Source: Pseudomonas cichorii
Lineage (GTDB): Bacteria; Pseudomonadota; Gammaproteobacteria; Pseudomonadales; Pseudomonadaceae
Direction: 5' to 3'
DNA: 64,000 bases
NCBI RefSeq assembly: GCF_015471405.1
Contig: NZ_BLVZ01000021.1
Span: 1 to 64,000 of the forward strand
The translations under genes and the position numbers were made by a program. Below the pieces are notes generated by a model, which was not told the DNA's origin, ran no database searches, and worked only from the letters and a program-made list of their open reading frames with translations. Numbering within the stretch: position 1 is the first letter of the stretch; the number at the start of each line of letters is the position of its first letter. Below are positions 1 through 7,722 of this stretch, in pieces.

Positions 1-16
1 CTCAACCGAGGCGCGC

Positions 17-44
17 ATTCTACAGCGTCCTCTGTATCTGTCAA
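17..44 (-). promoter_or_regulatory. rRNA-type sigma-70 promoter, copy 1 (leftward)
   Basis: On the minus strand a perfect -35 TTGACA (39-44) and -10 TAGAAT (17-22) are separated by 16 bp, followed by a GC-rich discriminator. This 16-bp spacing with a GC-rich discriminator is the hallmark of growth-rate-controlled rRNA and tRNA promoters. It is the promoter nearest the left edge and points out of the window, so a stable-RNA operon, probably rrn, should start just to the left. The RNA gene itself is not in the window. Confidence 0.8.
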
Positions 45-135
45 GCGGTTATTTCAACAAGTTTTCAAAGTTTCCTTTGCAACTTCAACCACTTGCGCTT
101 CGATCAACTTCGCGTTGCTCGTTAGCGGGAGGCGG

Positions 136-163
136 ATTCTACAGCACCCGAAGGCAGTGTCAA
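136..163 (-). promoter_or_regulatory. rRNA-type sigma-70 promoter, copy 2 (leftward)
   Basis: Minus strand: -35 TTGACA (158-163), 16-bp spacer, -10 TAGAAT (136-141), then the GC-rich discriminator CCGCCTCCCG. The architecture is the same as in copy 1, 119 bp upstream of it with respect to the leftward transcript. Confidence 0.8.
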
Positions 164-295
164 ACTCTTTCTCGAACCGCTATCGATCAGGCTGCGACCG
201 AAGCACTTCCAAAGCCACTCCAGAACCTGATAAACATTTGTAAACTATTGATCTACAAGGCTTTTTCAGTTCCGTCTGCGCCGGAAGTGGGGCGA

Positions 296-323
296 ATTAT
301 AGAGACATTAAATCGCCCGTCAA
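296..323 (-). promoter_or_regulatory. rRNA-type sigma-70 promoter, copy 3 (leftward)
   Basis: Minus strand: -35 TTGACG (318-323), 16-bp spacer, consensus -10 TATAAT (296-301), then TCGCCCC. AT-rich DNA just upstream (about 325-350) could act as an UP element. With copies 1 and 2 it forms a tandem array. I see no protein gene I can support between 1 and 472; the reading frame at 77-424 runs antisense through these promoters. Confidence 0.75.
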
Positions 324-472
324 CCGTTAATTTGGTTTTCAGCAAAAACAACCTTCTCGAACACTTCTTCTATATAGAAAAGCGCTCCAGATGCGCAATA
401 TATTGCTCACCCGTCAATTATTGAGCATTATACTGCCCTCACCACCCCGATCACCCTGGATACACAACTGAA

Positions 473-1357
473 ATGACCGATAAGCACCGCCTTGCTTCCA
501 TCATCTTTCCCTTGGGATTGCTGATGATTGCGATGGCTTCGATTCAAAGCGGCGCCTCACTGGCCAAAAGTCTTTTCCCAGCCGTAGGGGCACAGGGAAC
601 GACCACGCTCCGACTGGTCTTTGCCAGCCTGATCCTTCTGGTCATATTGCGCCCCTGGCGAGCACGCCTCACCGCAAGATCGCTACGCACAGTGGTCATT
701 TACGGCATTGCCCTGGGCGGGATGAACTTCCTCTTCTATATGTCACTGCAAACCATCCCGCTGGGCATTGCCGTAGCCCTTGAGTTTACCGGGCCACTGG
801 CTGTTGCCCTGCTCTCTTCGCGAAAAGCCATCGACTTCCTCTGGGTTGTGCTGGCCGTCATCGGTCTGCTGTTGCTCATCCCGGTCGGCCAGTCGAGCAC
901 CAGTATTGACCTGCTCGGCGCGGCCTATGCGCTGGGGGCCGGAGTGTGTTGGGCTCTTTATATTCTGTTCGGCCAGAGAGCCGGAGCAGACAACGGGATT
1001 CAGACCGCCGCACTGGGGGTCATCATTGCTGCAATCTTCATTGCTCCGATTGGAGTGGTACACGCCGGCTCGGCGCTGCTCGACATTTCGCTCATACCCG
1101 CCGCCCTGGGTGTCGCGATTCTTTCGACCGCGCTGCCTTACAGCCTGGAAATGGTTGCACTGACCCGCATGCCCGCACGGACTTTCGGAATGCTGGCAAG
1201 CCTTGAACCGGTCTTCGCCGCCTTGTCAGGCATCCTTTTCCTCAGTGAGCACCTGACCCTGGTTCAATGGCTGGCCATTTTGGCCATTATTCTGGCATCC
1301 ATCGGCGCGACGCTCACATCAACCCCCGGCAACCCACAATTAGTACCTGCCGATTGA
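473..1357 (+). CDS. rhtA: RhtA-type threonine/homoserine exporter (EamA/DMT superfamily)
   Basis: A 294-residue inner-membrane protein with about ten hydrophobic segments and two EamA repeats, the usual length for the family. The stretches SIQSGASLAKSLFP near the N-terminus, GGMNFLFYMS, PLGIAVALEFTGPLAVAL and ILSTALPYSLEM closely follow E. coli RhtA, which exports threonine and homoserine by proton antiport. The C-terminal repeat ends in a short hydrophilic tail. It stands alone, reading away from the stable-RNA promoters, with a short intergenic region before it. Family assignment is firm; the exact substrate is inferred from similarity and could be other amino acids or analogues. Confidence 0.9.
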   Translation: MTDKHRLASIIFPLGLLMIAMASIQSGASLAKSLFPAVGAQGTTTLRLVFASLILLVILRPWRARLTARSLRTVVIYGIALGGMNFLFYMSLQTIPLGIAVALEFTGPLAVALLSSRKAIDFLWVVLAVIGLLLLIPVGQSSTSIDLLGAAYALGAGVCWALYILFGQRAGADNGIQTAALGVIIAAIFIAPIGVVHAGSALLDISLIPAALGVAILSTALPYSLEMVALTRMPARTFGMLASLEPVFAALSGILFLSEHLTLVQWLAILAIILASIGATLTSTPGNPQLVPAD

Positions 1358-1550
1358 GCCTGTAAGAAAATGGACATTAATTTGCGCGACAGAGCACTAG
1401 CATTTGTCACGCGCATGAGCCATGTTTACGCCTTTGTGGTTTCCCGTTTCGCAGATACTGCCATCGGGACATCACGTTACGAAGTCATTATGTGATCACA
1501 AGAACTCAGGCCAGACGCTGGCTTTGAATAATGACCAGTTAAGGAAGGGC

Positions 1551-1865
1551 ATGAAATACATCTTTATCGTACTAGCGTTACTCGCCGTGGCCGGATGCGC
1601 TGCAACATCCCCCCCTGTCAAGCAAGGCAAGCGCGGTATCCACATCAATTGCTCGGGCCTGTCTTCATCCTGGGAAAAATGCTACGAATTGGCGACCAAC
1701 GCCTGTGAGTCCAAAAACTACAAGGTTATCGCCAAATCCGGCGACGCGGTAGAAGATCCGGGCGATTATCCATTCGGCCTGAACCCGGCAGGCTACACCA
1801 GCCGCAGCATGATCATCGTCTGCAGGAAAAGCTCGCCAATAGGCGAATCCGCGTCGAAGCCTTAA
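1551..1865 (+). CDS. small putative lipoprotein
   Basis: A 104-residue protein. The ATG at 1551 is preceded by a strong ribosome-binding site (AAGGAAGG, 1541-1548), which is why I prefer it to the upstream in-frame start at 1422. The N-terminus is a lipoprotein signal peptide, with a short positive start, a hydrophobic core and lipobox LAVAGC, so it is probably acylated and held in the outer or inner membrane. The mature part carries four or five cysteines (NCSGLS, EKCYELA, NACES, VCRK), suggesting a disulfide-stabilised periplasmic fold. I do not recognise a characterised family. It converges on the aminopeptidase gene. Confidence 0.75.
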   Translation: MKYIFIVLALLAVAGCAATSPPVKQGKRGIHINCSGLSSSWEKCYELATNACESKNYKVIAKSGDAVEDPGDYPFGLNPAGYTSRSMIIVCRKSSPIGESASKP

Positions 1866-1890
1866 AGGCTTCGACACATCAACACAGATA

Positions 1891-3690
1891 TCAGACCGCT
1901 GCCGTACGCACCTGTAGCCACTGAAGCGAAGCACCCTGCAACAGCGGGCTCAAGCGTTCATTGACGTGGGCATGGTAATCGTTGAGCCACTTGCGCTCAT
2001 CCACACTCAGCAGTGAGATTTCCAGGCAGCGAGTATCGATCGGGCACAGGGTCAGTGTCTCGAACCTGAGGAACTCACCGAACTCGGTCTTGCCCGCTTC
2101 CTGGTTGATGACCAGATTCTCGATCCGCACTCCCCAACGCCCCGGCCGGTATGTACCTGGCTCGATTGACGTGATCATTCCCGGCAGCATTGCCGTCTGT
2201 GGCGTGGGGGCTGCCTGATAGGCAATAACCTGCGGCCCTTCATGCACATTCAGAAAATAACCGACACCGTGCCCGGTACCATGGCCGTAATTGACTTCGT
2301 CGGCCCATATCGGAGCCCGGGCAATGGAGTCCAGCAACGGCGACAGGATGCCCTTCGGAAAGTGCGCGCGTGACAAAGCAATCACGCCCTTGAGCACTCG
2401 CGTGCAATCCTGCTTCTGCTCGGCACTTGGCGTACCTACCGGCACCATGCGCGTAATGTCGGTAGTACCGCCCAGGTATTGCCCGCCGGAGTCAATCAGC
2501 AACAGACCGTCTCCCTCGATCTGCGCATACTCTTCTGCAGTCGCACGATAATGCGGCATCGCCCCGTTACCGTTGAATCCGGCGATGGTAGCGAAGCTGG
2601 GCGACACATAGCCGGGACGTCGCTGACGAGCTTCGGTGAGTTTCTCGTCGATGGTCAGCTCACTGATGGGCTCACGGCCGGAGGCTGCTTCAAGCCAGGC
2701 AAAAAACTCGCACAACGCCGCGCCGTCCTGCTCCATGACATGGCGGATATGCTGGGTGTCGGCTTCGGTTTTCTGTGATTTGAACAAGGTGCTCGGATTC
2801 AGCCCTTCAATCAGCGTCACTTCACTGTCCAGGTAATCGAGCAGGCCACAGGTCACACGCGCCGGGTCCACCAGCAGCCGCGCATCCTTGGGAACCTCAC
2901 GCAATGCTGCACCGATCTGTGTGTACTCCAGCAGGTTGATGCCATCACGCACAAGGCTGAGGCGCACATCATTGCCCACCTTGTCCGAAGCCACGAACAA
3001 AGTGACGCTCTGCGGCCCGATCAGTGCAAAAGAGATGAAGACAGGATTATAGGAAACGTCTGTGCCACGCAGGTTGAACAGCCAGGCGATGTCATCCAGG
3101 GTCGCAATGAAATGCCAGTCGGCGCCACGCTCAACCATGGCCTGGCGCAATCGGGTCAGCTTTTCGCCACGGGGAATCGAGGCATGCGGAGGCAGATGCT
3201 CAAACACGGGATTCGCAGGCAAGGCCGGACGGTCTTTCCATAGCTCATTGAGCAGGTCCATGTCCGTACGCAACCTGGCTCCACGCGCATACAACTTGCT
3301 GGCCAGACTGCGGGAAGAAGCAACGGCCAGCACGGCACCATCGACTGCAACGACACTTTCAGAGCCAGCCTGTTCGGCGAGCCACTCCAGAGGGCCTTGC
3401 TGACCGGGAAGCAGCTTGACCAGTTCTATACCGCTGCCCGCCAACTCCTTGGTCGCCTGTTCCCAGTAACGACTGTCAGCCCAGACACCGGCAAAGTCCT
3501 GAGTGATGATCAACGTCCCCACGGAGCCATGGAAACCGGAAAGCCATTGCCTTCCTTGCCAGTAGCCGGGCAGATATTCGGAGAGATGGGGATCGGCCGA
3601 TGGCACCAGATAGGCATCGATCTGTTCCCGACTCATCAAGGCGCGCGTCTGCGCCAAACGTTCTGCCACTCCTGTGGATTGCGTACTCAT
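1891..3690 (-). CDS. Xaa-Pro aminopeptidase (aminopeptidase P, M24B family)
   Basis: A 599-residue metallopeptidase of the long three-domain aminopeptidase P type, cytosolic with no signal peptide, which removes N-terminal residues that precede proline. Two creatinase-like N-terminal domains (about 10-310) precede the pita-bread catalytic domain. The dinuclear-metal ligands are visible: Asp in LLIDSGGQY, Asp in GGTTDITR, His in HGTGHGVG (residue 470 on), Glu in SIEPG (about 511) and Glu in VRIENL (about 524). The C-terminal extension after 545 (TLCPIDTRCL) is typical of the long form. The ATG at 3690 follows an AGGAGA ribosome-binding site. The gene lies downstream of the desulfurase on the same strand, 54 bp away with an inverted repeat between them. 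Confidence 0.93.
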   Translation of the reverse strand: MSTQSTGVAERLAQTRALMSREQIDAYLVPSADPHLSEYLPGYWQGRQWLSGFHGSVGTLIITQDFAGVWADSRYWEQATKELAGSGIELVKLLPGQQGPLEWLAEQAGSESVVAVDGAVLAVASSRSLASKLYARGARLRTDMDLLNELWKDRPALPANPVFEHLPPHASIPRGEKLTRLRQAMVERGADWHFIATLDDIAWLFNLRGTDVSYNPVFISFALIGPQSVTLFVASDKVGNDVRLSLVRDGINLLEYTQIGAALREVPKDARLLVDPARVTCGLLDYLDSEVTLIEGLNPSTLFKSQKTEADTQHIRHVMEQDGAALCEFFAWLEAASGREPISELTIDEKLTEARQRRPGYVSPSFATIAGFNGNGAMPHYRATAEEYAQIEGDGLLLIDSGGQYLGGTTDITRMVPVGTPSAEQKQDCTRVLKGVIALSRAHFPKGILSPLLDSIARAPIWADEVNYGHGTGHGVGYFLNVHEGPQVIAYQAAPTPQTAMLPGMITSIEPGTYRPGRWGVRIENLVINQEAGKTEFGEFLRFETLTLCPIDTRCLEISLLSVDERKWLNDYHAHVNERLSPLLQGASLQWLQVRTAAV

Positions 3691-3699
3691 TGACTCTCC

Positions 3700-3728
3700 T
3701 GACCCGATTTAATCGCTATATCGGGTCA
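3700..3728. repeat. inverted repeat between desulfurase and aminopeptidase genes
   Basis: The arms TGACCCGAT (3700-3708) and ATCGGGTCA (3720-3728) form a perfect 9-bp stem with an 11-nt loop. No T-run follows on the minus strand, so it is not a classical terminator. It might stabilise or attenuate the mRNA between the two minus-strand genes. Confidence 0.5.
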
Positions 3729-3744
3729 GATAATGGAGCACCAA

Positions 3745-4923
3745 TCAAGACTGAGCAACCGCCCAGAATGCAGGCTGGATCAATGAAGCACGAATCAGCT
3801 CGGCAGCGCGGTCGATATCCTGCTCGCTGGTGAAACGCCCCAGGCTCAAGCGAATGGTCTGGCCCGCCGCCTGTGCGCTGTGCCCAAGCGCCAGCAGCAC
3901 GTGCGAAGGTGTGTTCTTCGCGGAGTTGCAGGCCGACGTGGAAGAAAAAGCCAGGCCGTTGCCAAGGGCAGCAATATTGAGATCGTTCTTGCCGAAGGTC
4001 AGGCTCAAGGTGTGCGGGATACGTTGAGCAGGGCTGCCATTGATTCGTACACCCGCAATATCAGCCAGGTGATCACGCAGACGCAGGCTCAAGCGCTCGA
4101 TATGGGCGATCTCCTCCTCAAGAGAGTCAGCCGCCAGCGCGAAGGCTGCGCCCATTCCGGCAATCTGGTGGGTCGCAAGGGTTCCCGAACGCAGGCCGTA
4201 TTCATGGCCACCGCCATGGATCTGGGCCAGGACACGCTGCTCGGCACGTGGGCCGACATACAGTGCGCCAATACCTTTGGGGCCATAGATCTTGTGCGCC
4301 GAAAACGACATCAGGTCCACTGCAAGCCCGGCAAGGTTGATCGCCAGCTTGCCAGCGCCTTGAGCGGCATCGACATGAAACAAAGCTCCGTGCTCGCGAA
4401 CCCGTTTGCCAATCTCGGCGATGTCGTTGACGGTCCCCAGCTCGTTGTTGACCAGCATCAAGGACACCAGGAAGGTATTGTCGCGCAGTGCCGCACTGAC
4501 AGCCTCAGGGGTGATCAGGCCATCGGCGTCGGGCGCAAGGTAGGTGACTTCGTAACCGCCGGCCTCCAGTTGCTGGGCGGTATCGAGAATGGCTTTATGT
4601 TCGATCTGGCTGGTAATGATATGCCCGCCGGATCTTGCCGTGCGCAACGCATGCTCCTGGGCAACGCCCTTGAGCGCCAGGTTATTGGACTCGGTCGCAC
4701 CGGACGTCCAGATAATCTGCCCGGCCTGCGCCCCTACCAGCCCAGCCACCTGCTCGCGAGCGTATTCGACTGTCAGGCGCGCCTGTTGGCCATATGAATG
4801 AGAACTGGAAGCAGGATTACCGAAATTGCCCGTTAGCCCCAGACACTTGACCATCACCTGAATCACGCGCTCGTCCACAGGTGTGGTGGCAGCGTAATCG
4901 AAATACAGCGCAGAATTTTGCAT
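3745..4923 (-). CDS. cysteine desulfurase family protein (IscS/NifS-like, PLP-dependent)
   Basis: A 392-residue fold-type I PLP enzyme that would take sulfur from L-cysteine as an enzyme persulfide and release alanine. Visible key residues are the PLP lysine K211 in SFSAHKIYGPKG, H109 in SQIEHKAIL (stacking on PLP), D185 in HVDAAQG, and the catalytic cysteine C332 in SSTSACNSAKNTPS on the mobile loop. It is not in an isc operon: no iscU, iscA or hscBA is nearby, so it is a paralogue rather than the main Fe-S cluster enzyme. Its sulfur acceptor, perhaps thio-cofactor or tRNA thiolation, cannot be read from the sequence. It is transcribed away from the EPS leader. Confidence 0.9.
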   Translation of the reverse strand: MQNSALYFDYAATTPVDERVIQVMVKCLGLTGNFGNPASSSHSYGQQARLTVEYAREQVAGLVGAQAGQIIWTSGATESNNLALKGVAQEHALRTARSGGHIITSQIEHKAILDTAQQLEAGGYEVTYLAPDADGLITPEAVSAALRDNTFLVSLMLVNNELGTVNDIAEIGKRVREHGALFHVDAAQGAGKLAINLAGLAVDLMSFSAHKIYGPKGIGALYVGPRAEQRVLAQIHGGGHEYGLRSGTLATHQIAGMGAAFALAADSLEEEIAHIERLSLRLRDHLADIAGVRINGSPAQRIPHTLSLTFGKNDLNIAALGNGLAFSSTSACNSAKNTPSHVLLALGHSAQAAGQTIRLSLGRFTSEQDIDRAAELIRASLIQPAFWAVAQS

Positions 4924-5552
4924 GTACAGCCCTCTGAATTGCCCAGCCCGGCATCCCGAACTGCTTACATGATCGACATATCCCTTCGATCCGGTCCAAA
5001 CCCTGAGATGCCATTCTCAAAGCCCGCTACGTTACAGATCACGGGGTCCATGATGCATGAAAGCATATAGAACCAAAAATTATAAATTATTATTTATATA
5101 TTCTTTTTAAGAATAAAAAGGTATAGCCTTCCAGATGCAGATTGTCCGAGACGACCTATGCTCAGCGCTTCGGTCAGCTCTGTAAAAACTTTACACCCTC
5201 TGTTCTGTAAACACGCCTAAAAAATGACACCGCCCCCTTATGAGGCACGTGCTGTTTTTTTGACCCTGTTTGAAATCAACAACTTAATTATTTCATGAAA
5301 CTGTTTATCAACTATTTAACAGAAAGCTGACGAAATAATTTGACAGAATGGCTGACGCTACCAATATATAGGACTGTCAGACCCATCCTGGACTTTACGT
5401 AAATGCCACAGAGCAAAACGCAGGATCGGGTCAAGCCGTAACATCTGTTCTGCCCACACGACGTTAGTTGTTTCCACGGAGCCTTGTTCTGGCCCCGCTG
5501 GATGTCTGTTGACTCATGCCCTCCTTGAATTTACTGAACGTGTTCGGTGTGG

Positions 5553-5564
5553 CGGTAGCTTTGT
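5553..5564 (+). promoter_or_regulatory. ops-like element, upstream copy (GGCGGTAGCTTT)
   Basis: The core GGCGGTAG of the operon polarity suppressor (ops/JUMPstart) element is present, followed by CTTT instead of CGTG. It lies 104 bp upstream of the perfect copy, in the same orientation and in the same leader. It may be a second pause and recruitment site or a decayed duplicate. Confidence 0.6.
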
Positions 5565-5656
5565 CTGAAGCAATCGTTTCACTGGAACAGATTCGTTCAA
5601 TCAGGCCAGCGTGGGTGTCATTTGCATCAGTACTCCAGCTCGAATCCACAGATTCG

Positions 5657-5668
5657 GGCGGTAGCGTG
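5657..5668 (+). promoter_or_regulatory. ops element (GGCGGTAGCGTG), RfaH recruitment site
   Basis: An exact 12-base match to the enterobacterial ops core, located 84 bp upstream of the first EPS gene. In known systems RNA polymerase pauses at ops, and RfaH binds the exposed non-template strand and then suppresses termination through a long surface-polysaccharide operon. An RfaH homologue is encoded inside this same operon at 13682-14191, which supports a functional site. Confidence 0.85.
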
Positions 5669-5752
5669 CCCAGACATCAAGTAACTCTACAAACCAGGCC
5701 AGCAGTTTCGCTTTTGGTTTTTCGCCACCACCTGAACAAAGGTGTAACTGAA

Positions 5753-6544
5753 ATGCCACTTCTACCCGCATTCGATGCACAGCACGTTCAACAGTTGGCC
5801 AACGATATAGATGCAAATGGATTTACTACCCTCAAAAACATATTAAGCAGCACCGACCTTGAGCAACTGCGGGACTTTACCGACAGCCGGGCCGCGAAAC
5901 ACCCGGGCGAGTACTTCGCCTATCACGGTGAAACTGCACTGGGCGAAAGCTTGCTGGCCAGCCTCTGGTCAGACCCTGAATTCAAACAGCTGATGGCCGG
6001 CCTCTACCGGCATGCTGCCCGGCAGGAAAGCCCAAGCGAGCAGATATTCCCTGTATTGCGCTGCATCCAGGGCTCTCAGGGAATACGCGAGTCCAACTGT
6101 TTTCACTTCGACGCCAGCCTGGTCACCGCATTGATTCCGATCTACATCCCGGTCGACGGTGAAGAATGCGGCGACCTGATGCTGTTCGCCAACGCGCGCA
6201 AACTGCGCAGTAACGTCGCGCGTAATGTCGTCGAGAAAGCACTGTTGCAGAACCGCTTCAGTCGCTGGATGACCTGCATCGCCATCAATCGGGGCTGGCT
6301 CGCTCCGAAAGTGTTGAAACTGGAACCCGGCAATATCTATCTGTTCTGGGGCTATCGCTCCTTGCACGCCAACCAGCCATGCAGTCCAGGGTTGAAACGA
6401 GCCACAGCCATCCTGCATTTCGGCGATCCCCACAGCGGCAGCACAGCCACCCGCCTGATCCTGGGTATCAACCAGGGTCGGGCGGCACGTGTCAGCGCCC
6501 AGACCAGCGTCTCCCCTCCAGAAACGACCGCCCGCCAGCCCTGA
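5753..6544 (+). CDS. phytanoyl-CoA dioxygenase-like (PhyH) Fe(II)/2-oxoglutarate oxygenase
   Basis: A 263-residue protein and the first gene of the EPS operon. The ATG at 5753 has AAAGGTG at 5739-5745. The longer frame from 5516 would overlap the ops sites and is rejected. The double-stranded beta-helix iron triad is suggested by HFD in CFHFDAS and a distal His in SLHANQPC, with a following Arg in LKRATAIL for 2-oxoglutarate. Family members hydroxylate or halogenate small molecules and occur sporadically in polysaccharide loci. A role in modifying a sugar or acyl substituent is inference; the substrate is unknown. The C-terminal 25 residues are Ser/Thr/Pro-rich and probably disordered. Confidence 0.75.
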   Translation: MPLLPAFDAQHVQQLANDIDANGFTTLKNILSSTDLEQLRDFTDSRAAKHPGEYFAYHGETALGESLLASLWSDPEFKQLMAGLYRHAARQESPSEQIFPVLRCIQGSQGIRESNCFHFDASLVTALIPIYIPVDGEECGDLMLFANARKLRSNVARNVVEKALLQNRFSRWMTCIAINRGWLAPKVLKLEPGNIYLFWGYRSLHANQPCSPGLKRATAILHFGDPHSGSTATRLILGINQGRAARVSAQTSVSPPETTARQP

Positions 6545-6600
6545 TGGCTGGCGCTCATGTCCGCAACATCACGATTCGACGAACAGACATGGAGGTTTCG

Positions 6601-7722
6601 ATGATTAACGTAACCAAGACTTACCTGGGTGATATCGACAAGTTCAAGGCGTATGTCGAGGGTATCTACGCACGAGGCTGGCTGACCAATCACGGGCCAC
6701 TGGTAGGCGAGCTGGAGAGCCGGCTCAAAGACTACCTGGGGGTCAAGCACATCATCCTGACCAACAATGGCACCCTGGCGTTGCAAGTCGCCTATCGCGC
6801 CCTTGGCCTGAGCGGCAGCGCCGTGACCACGCCTTTCAGCTTTGTCGCGACCACCAGCTCTCTGCAATGGGAAGGTATCCGGCCGATCTTCGCGGATATC
6901 GACCCCCATACCTGGAACATCTCGGCCCGGCACATCGAAAGCTGCATCACCGACGACACCAGCGCGATTGTCGGCACCCATGTGTTCGGCAACCCTTGCG
7001 CAGTCGATGCAATCGAGCAGATAGCCCGCAAGCACCGGCTCAAGGTGGTCTATGACGGCGCCCATGCATTCGCGGTGCGCCATGCCGGTCAGTCCGTGCT
7101 CAACCGGGGCGACATCAGCACCCTGAGCTTCCATGCGACCAAGCTGTTTCATACCATCGAAGGCGGCGCGATCATCACCAACGATGACGAACTGGCCAGA
7201 CGCGCCTACCTGCTGTGCAACTTCGGTATCGCCGATGTCGACAAGATCGACGGCATTGGTATCAACGCCAAGCTGAATGAGTTCTCGGCAGCCATGGGGC
7301 TGTGCATTCTGGACAATATCGAGAACATCCTCGAAGAACGCGCCGAAATCGCCCATCGCTACAGCTCGCGCCTGGAAAGCTATCTGGATCTTCAGCAGCC
7401 CGAAGCCGATAGCGAGTTGAACCACAGCTACTTCCCGGTAGCCCTGCAGGACGAACAGCACCTGCTCAAGGTGCGTACTGCGCTCAACGCCCGCAGTATC
7501 AACCCGCGTCGCTATTTTTACCCGTCTCTGGACACCCTTGAATACCTTCAGCCACAACCAGGGCAACCCGTATCACGGGCCTTGAGCGAGCGAGTGCTGT
7601 GCCTGCCCATTTACCCAGGCCTGCCGCGTGACGATCAGGACAGGGTCATTCATACCCTGATCGAAGAATGCAGCCTGGGCAACGTGAGCTACCAAAGCCC
7701 CGCCATTGCTCAGGTCATCTGA
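6601..7722 (+). CDS. DegT/DnrJ/EryC1 family sugar aminotransferase
   Basis: A 373-residue PLP-dependent enzyme expected to turn a nucleotide-linked 4-keto (or 3-keto) deoxysugar into the amino sugar with glutamate as donor. The start at 6601 has GGAGG five bases upstream; an ATG at 6589 overlaps that site and is less likely. The N-terminus has the GWLTNHGPLVGELE motif, TNNGTLALQVAYRAL binds cofactor phosphate, and the Schiff-base lysine is K181 in HATKLFHTIEGG. No 4,6-dehydratase or thymidylyltransferase is in the cluster, so its keto-sugar must come from genes elsewhere. It implies an amino sugar in the repeat unit. Confidence 0.88.
   Translation: MINVTKTYLGDIDKFKAYVEGIYARGWLTNHGPLVGELESRLKDYLGVKHIILTNNGTLALQVAYRALGLSGSAVTTPFSFVATTSSLQWEGIRPIFADIDPHTWNISARHIESCITDDTSAIVGTHVFGNPCAVDAIEQIARKHRLKVVYDGAHAFAVRHAGQSVLNRGDISTLSFHATKLFHTIEGGAIITNDDELARRAYLLCNFGIADVDKIDGIGINAKLNEFSAAMGLCILDNIENILEERAEIAHRYSSRLESYLDLQQPEADSELNHSYFPVALQDEQHLLKVRTALNARSINPRRYFYPSLDTLEYLQPQPGQPVSRALSERVLCLPIYPGLPRDDQDRVIHTLIEECSLGNVSYQSPAIAQVI

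Larger units (their letters stand above)
4924..5752 (+). promoter_or_regulatory. AT-rich intergenic region and long untranslated leader of the EPS operon
   Basis: An 829-bp stretch without a supported gene. About 5060-5120 is extremely AT-rich (runs such as AAATTATTATTTATATATTC), unlike the GC-rich neighbours, and could be bound by MvaT/H-NS-type silencers (inference). A candidate sigma-70 promoter is TTGACA at 5340-5345 with an AT-rich -10 around 5363-5370, although the spacing is not ideal. The reading frame open from 5516 contains both ops elements and has no ribosome-binding site, so I treat 5516-5752 as leader RNA rather than coding sequence. Confidence 0.6.

Noticed and set aside
77..424. 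115-residue reading frame at the left edge
   Set aside because: It runs antisense across three well-formed stable-RNA promoters, has no ribosome-binding site and no recognisable sequence.
5516..5752. N-terminal extension of the PhyH-like gene
   Set aside because: The stretch contains both ops elements, lacks a ribosome-binding site at its start and does not resemble the family N-terminus; treated as leader RNA.
6352..7566. 404-residue antisense frame opposite the DegT gene
   Set aside because: Shadow of a GC-rich coding strand; composition (many Asp/Gly/Val/Gln) and lack of any domain argue against it, and the sense gene is certain.
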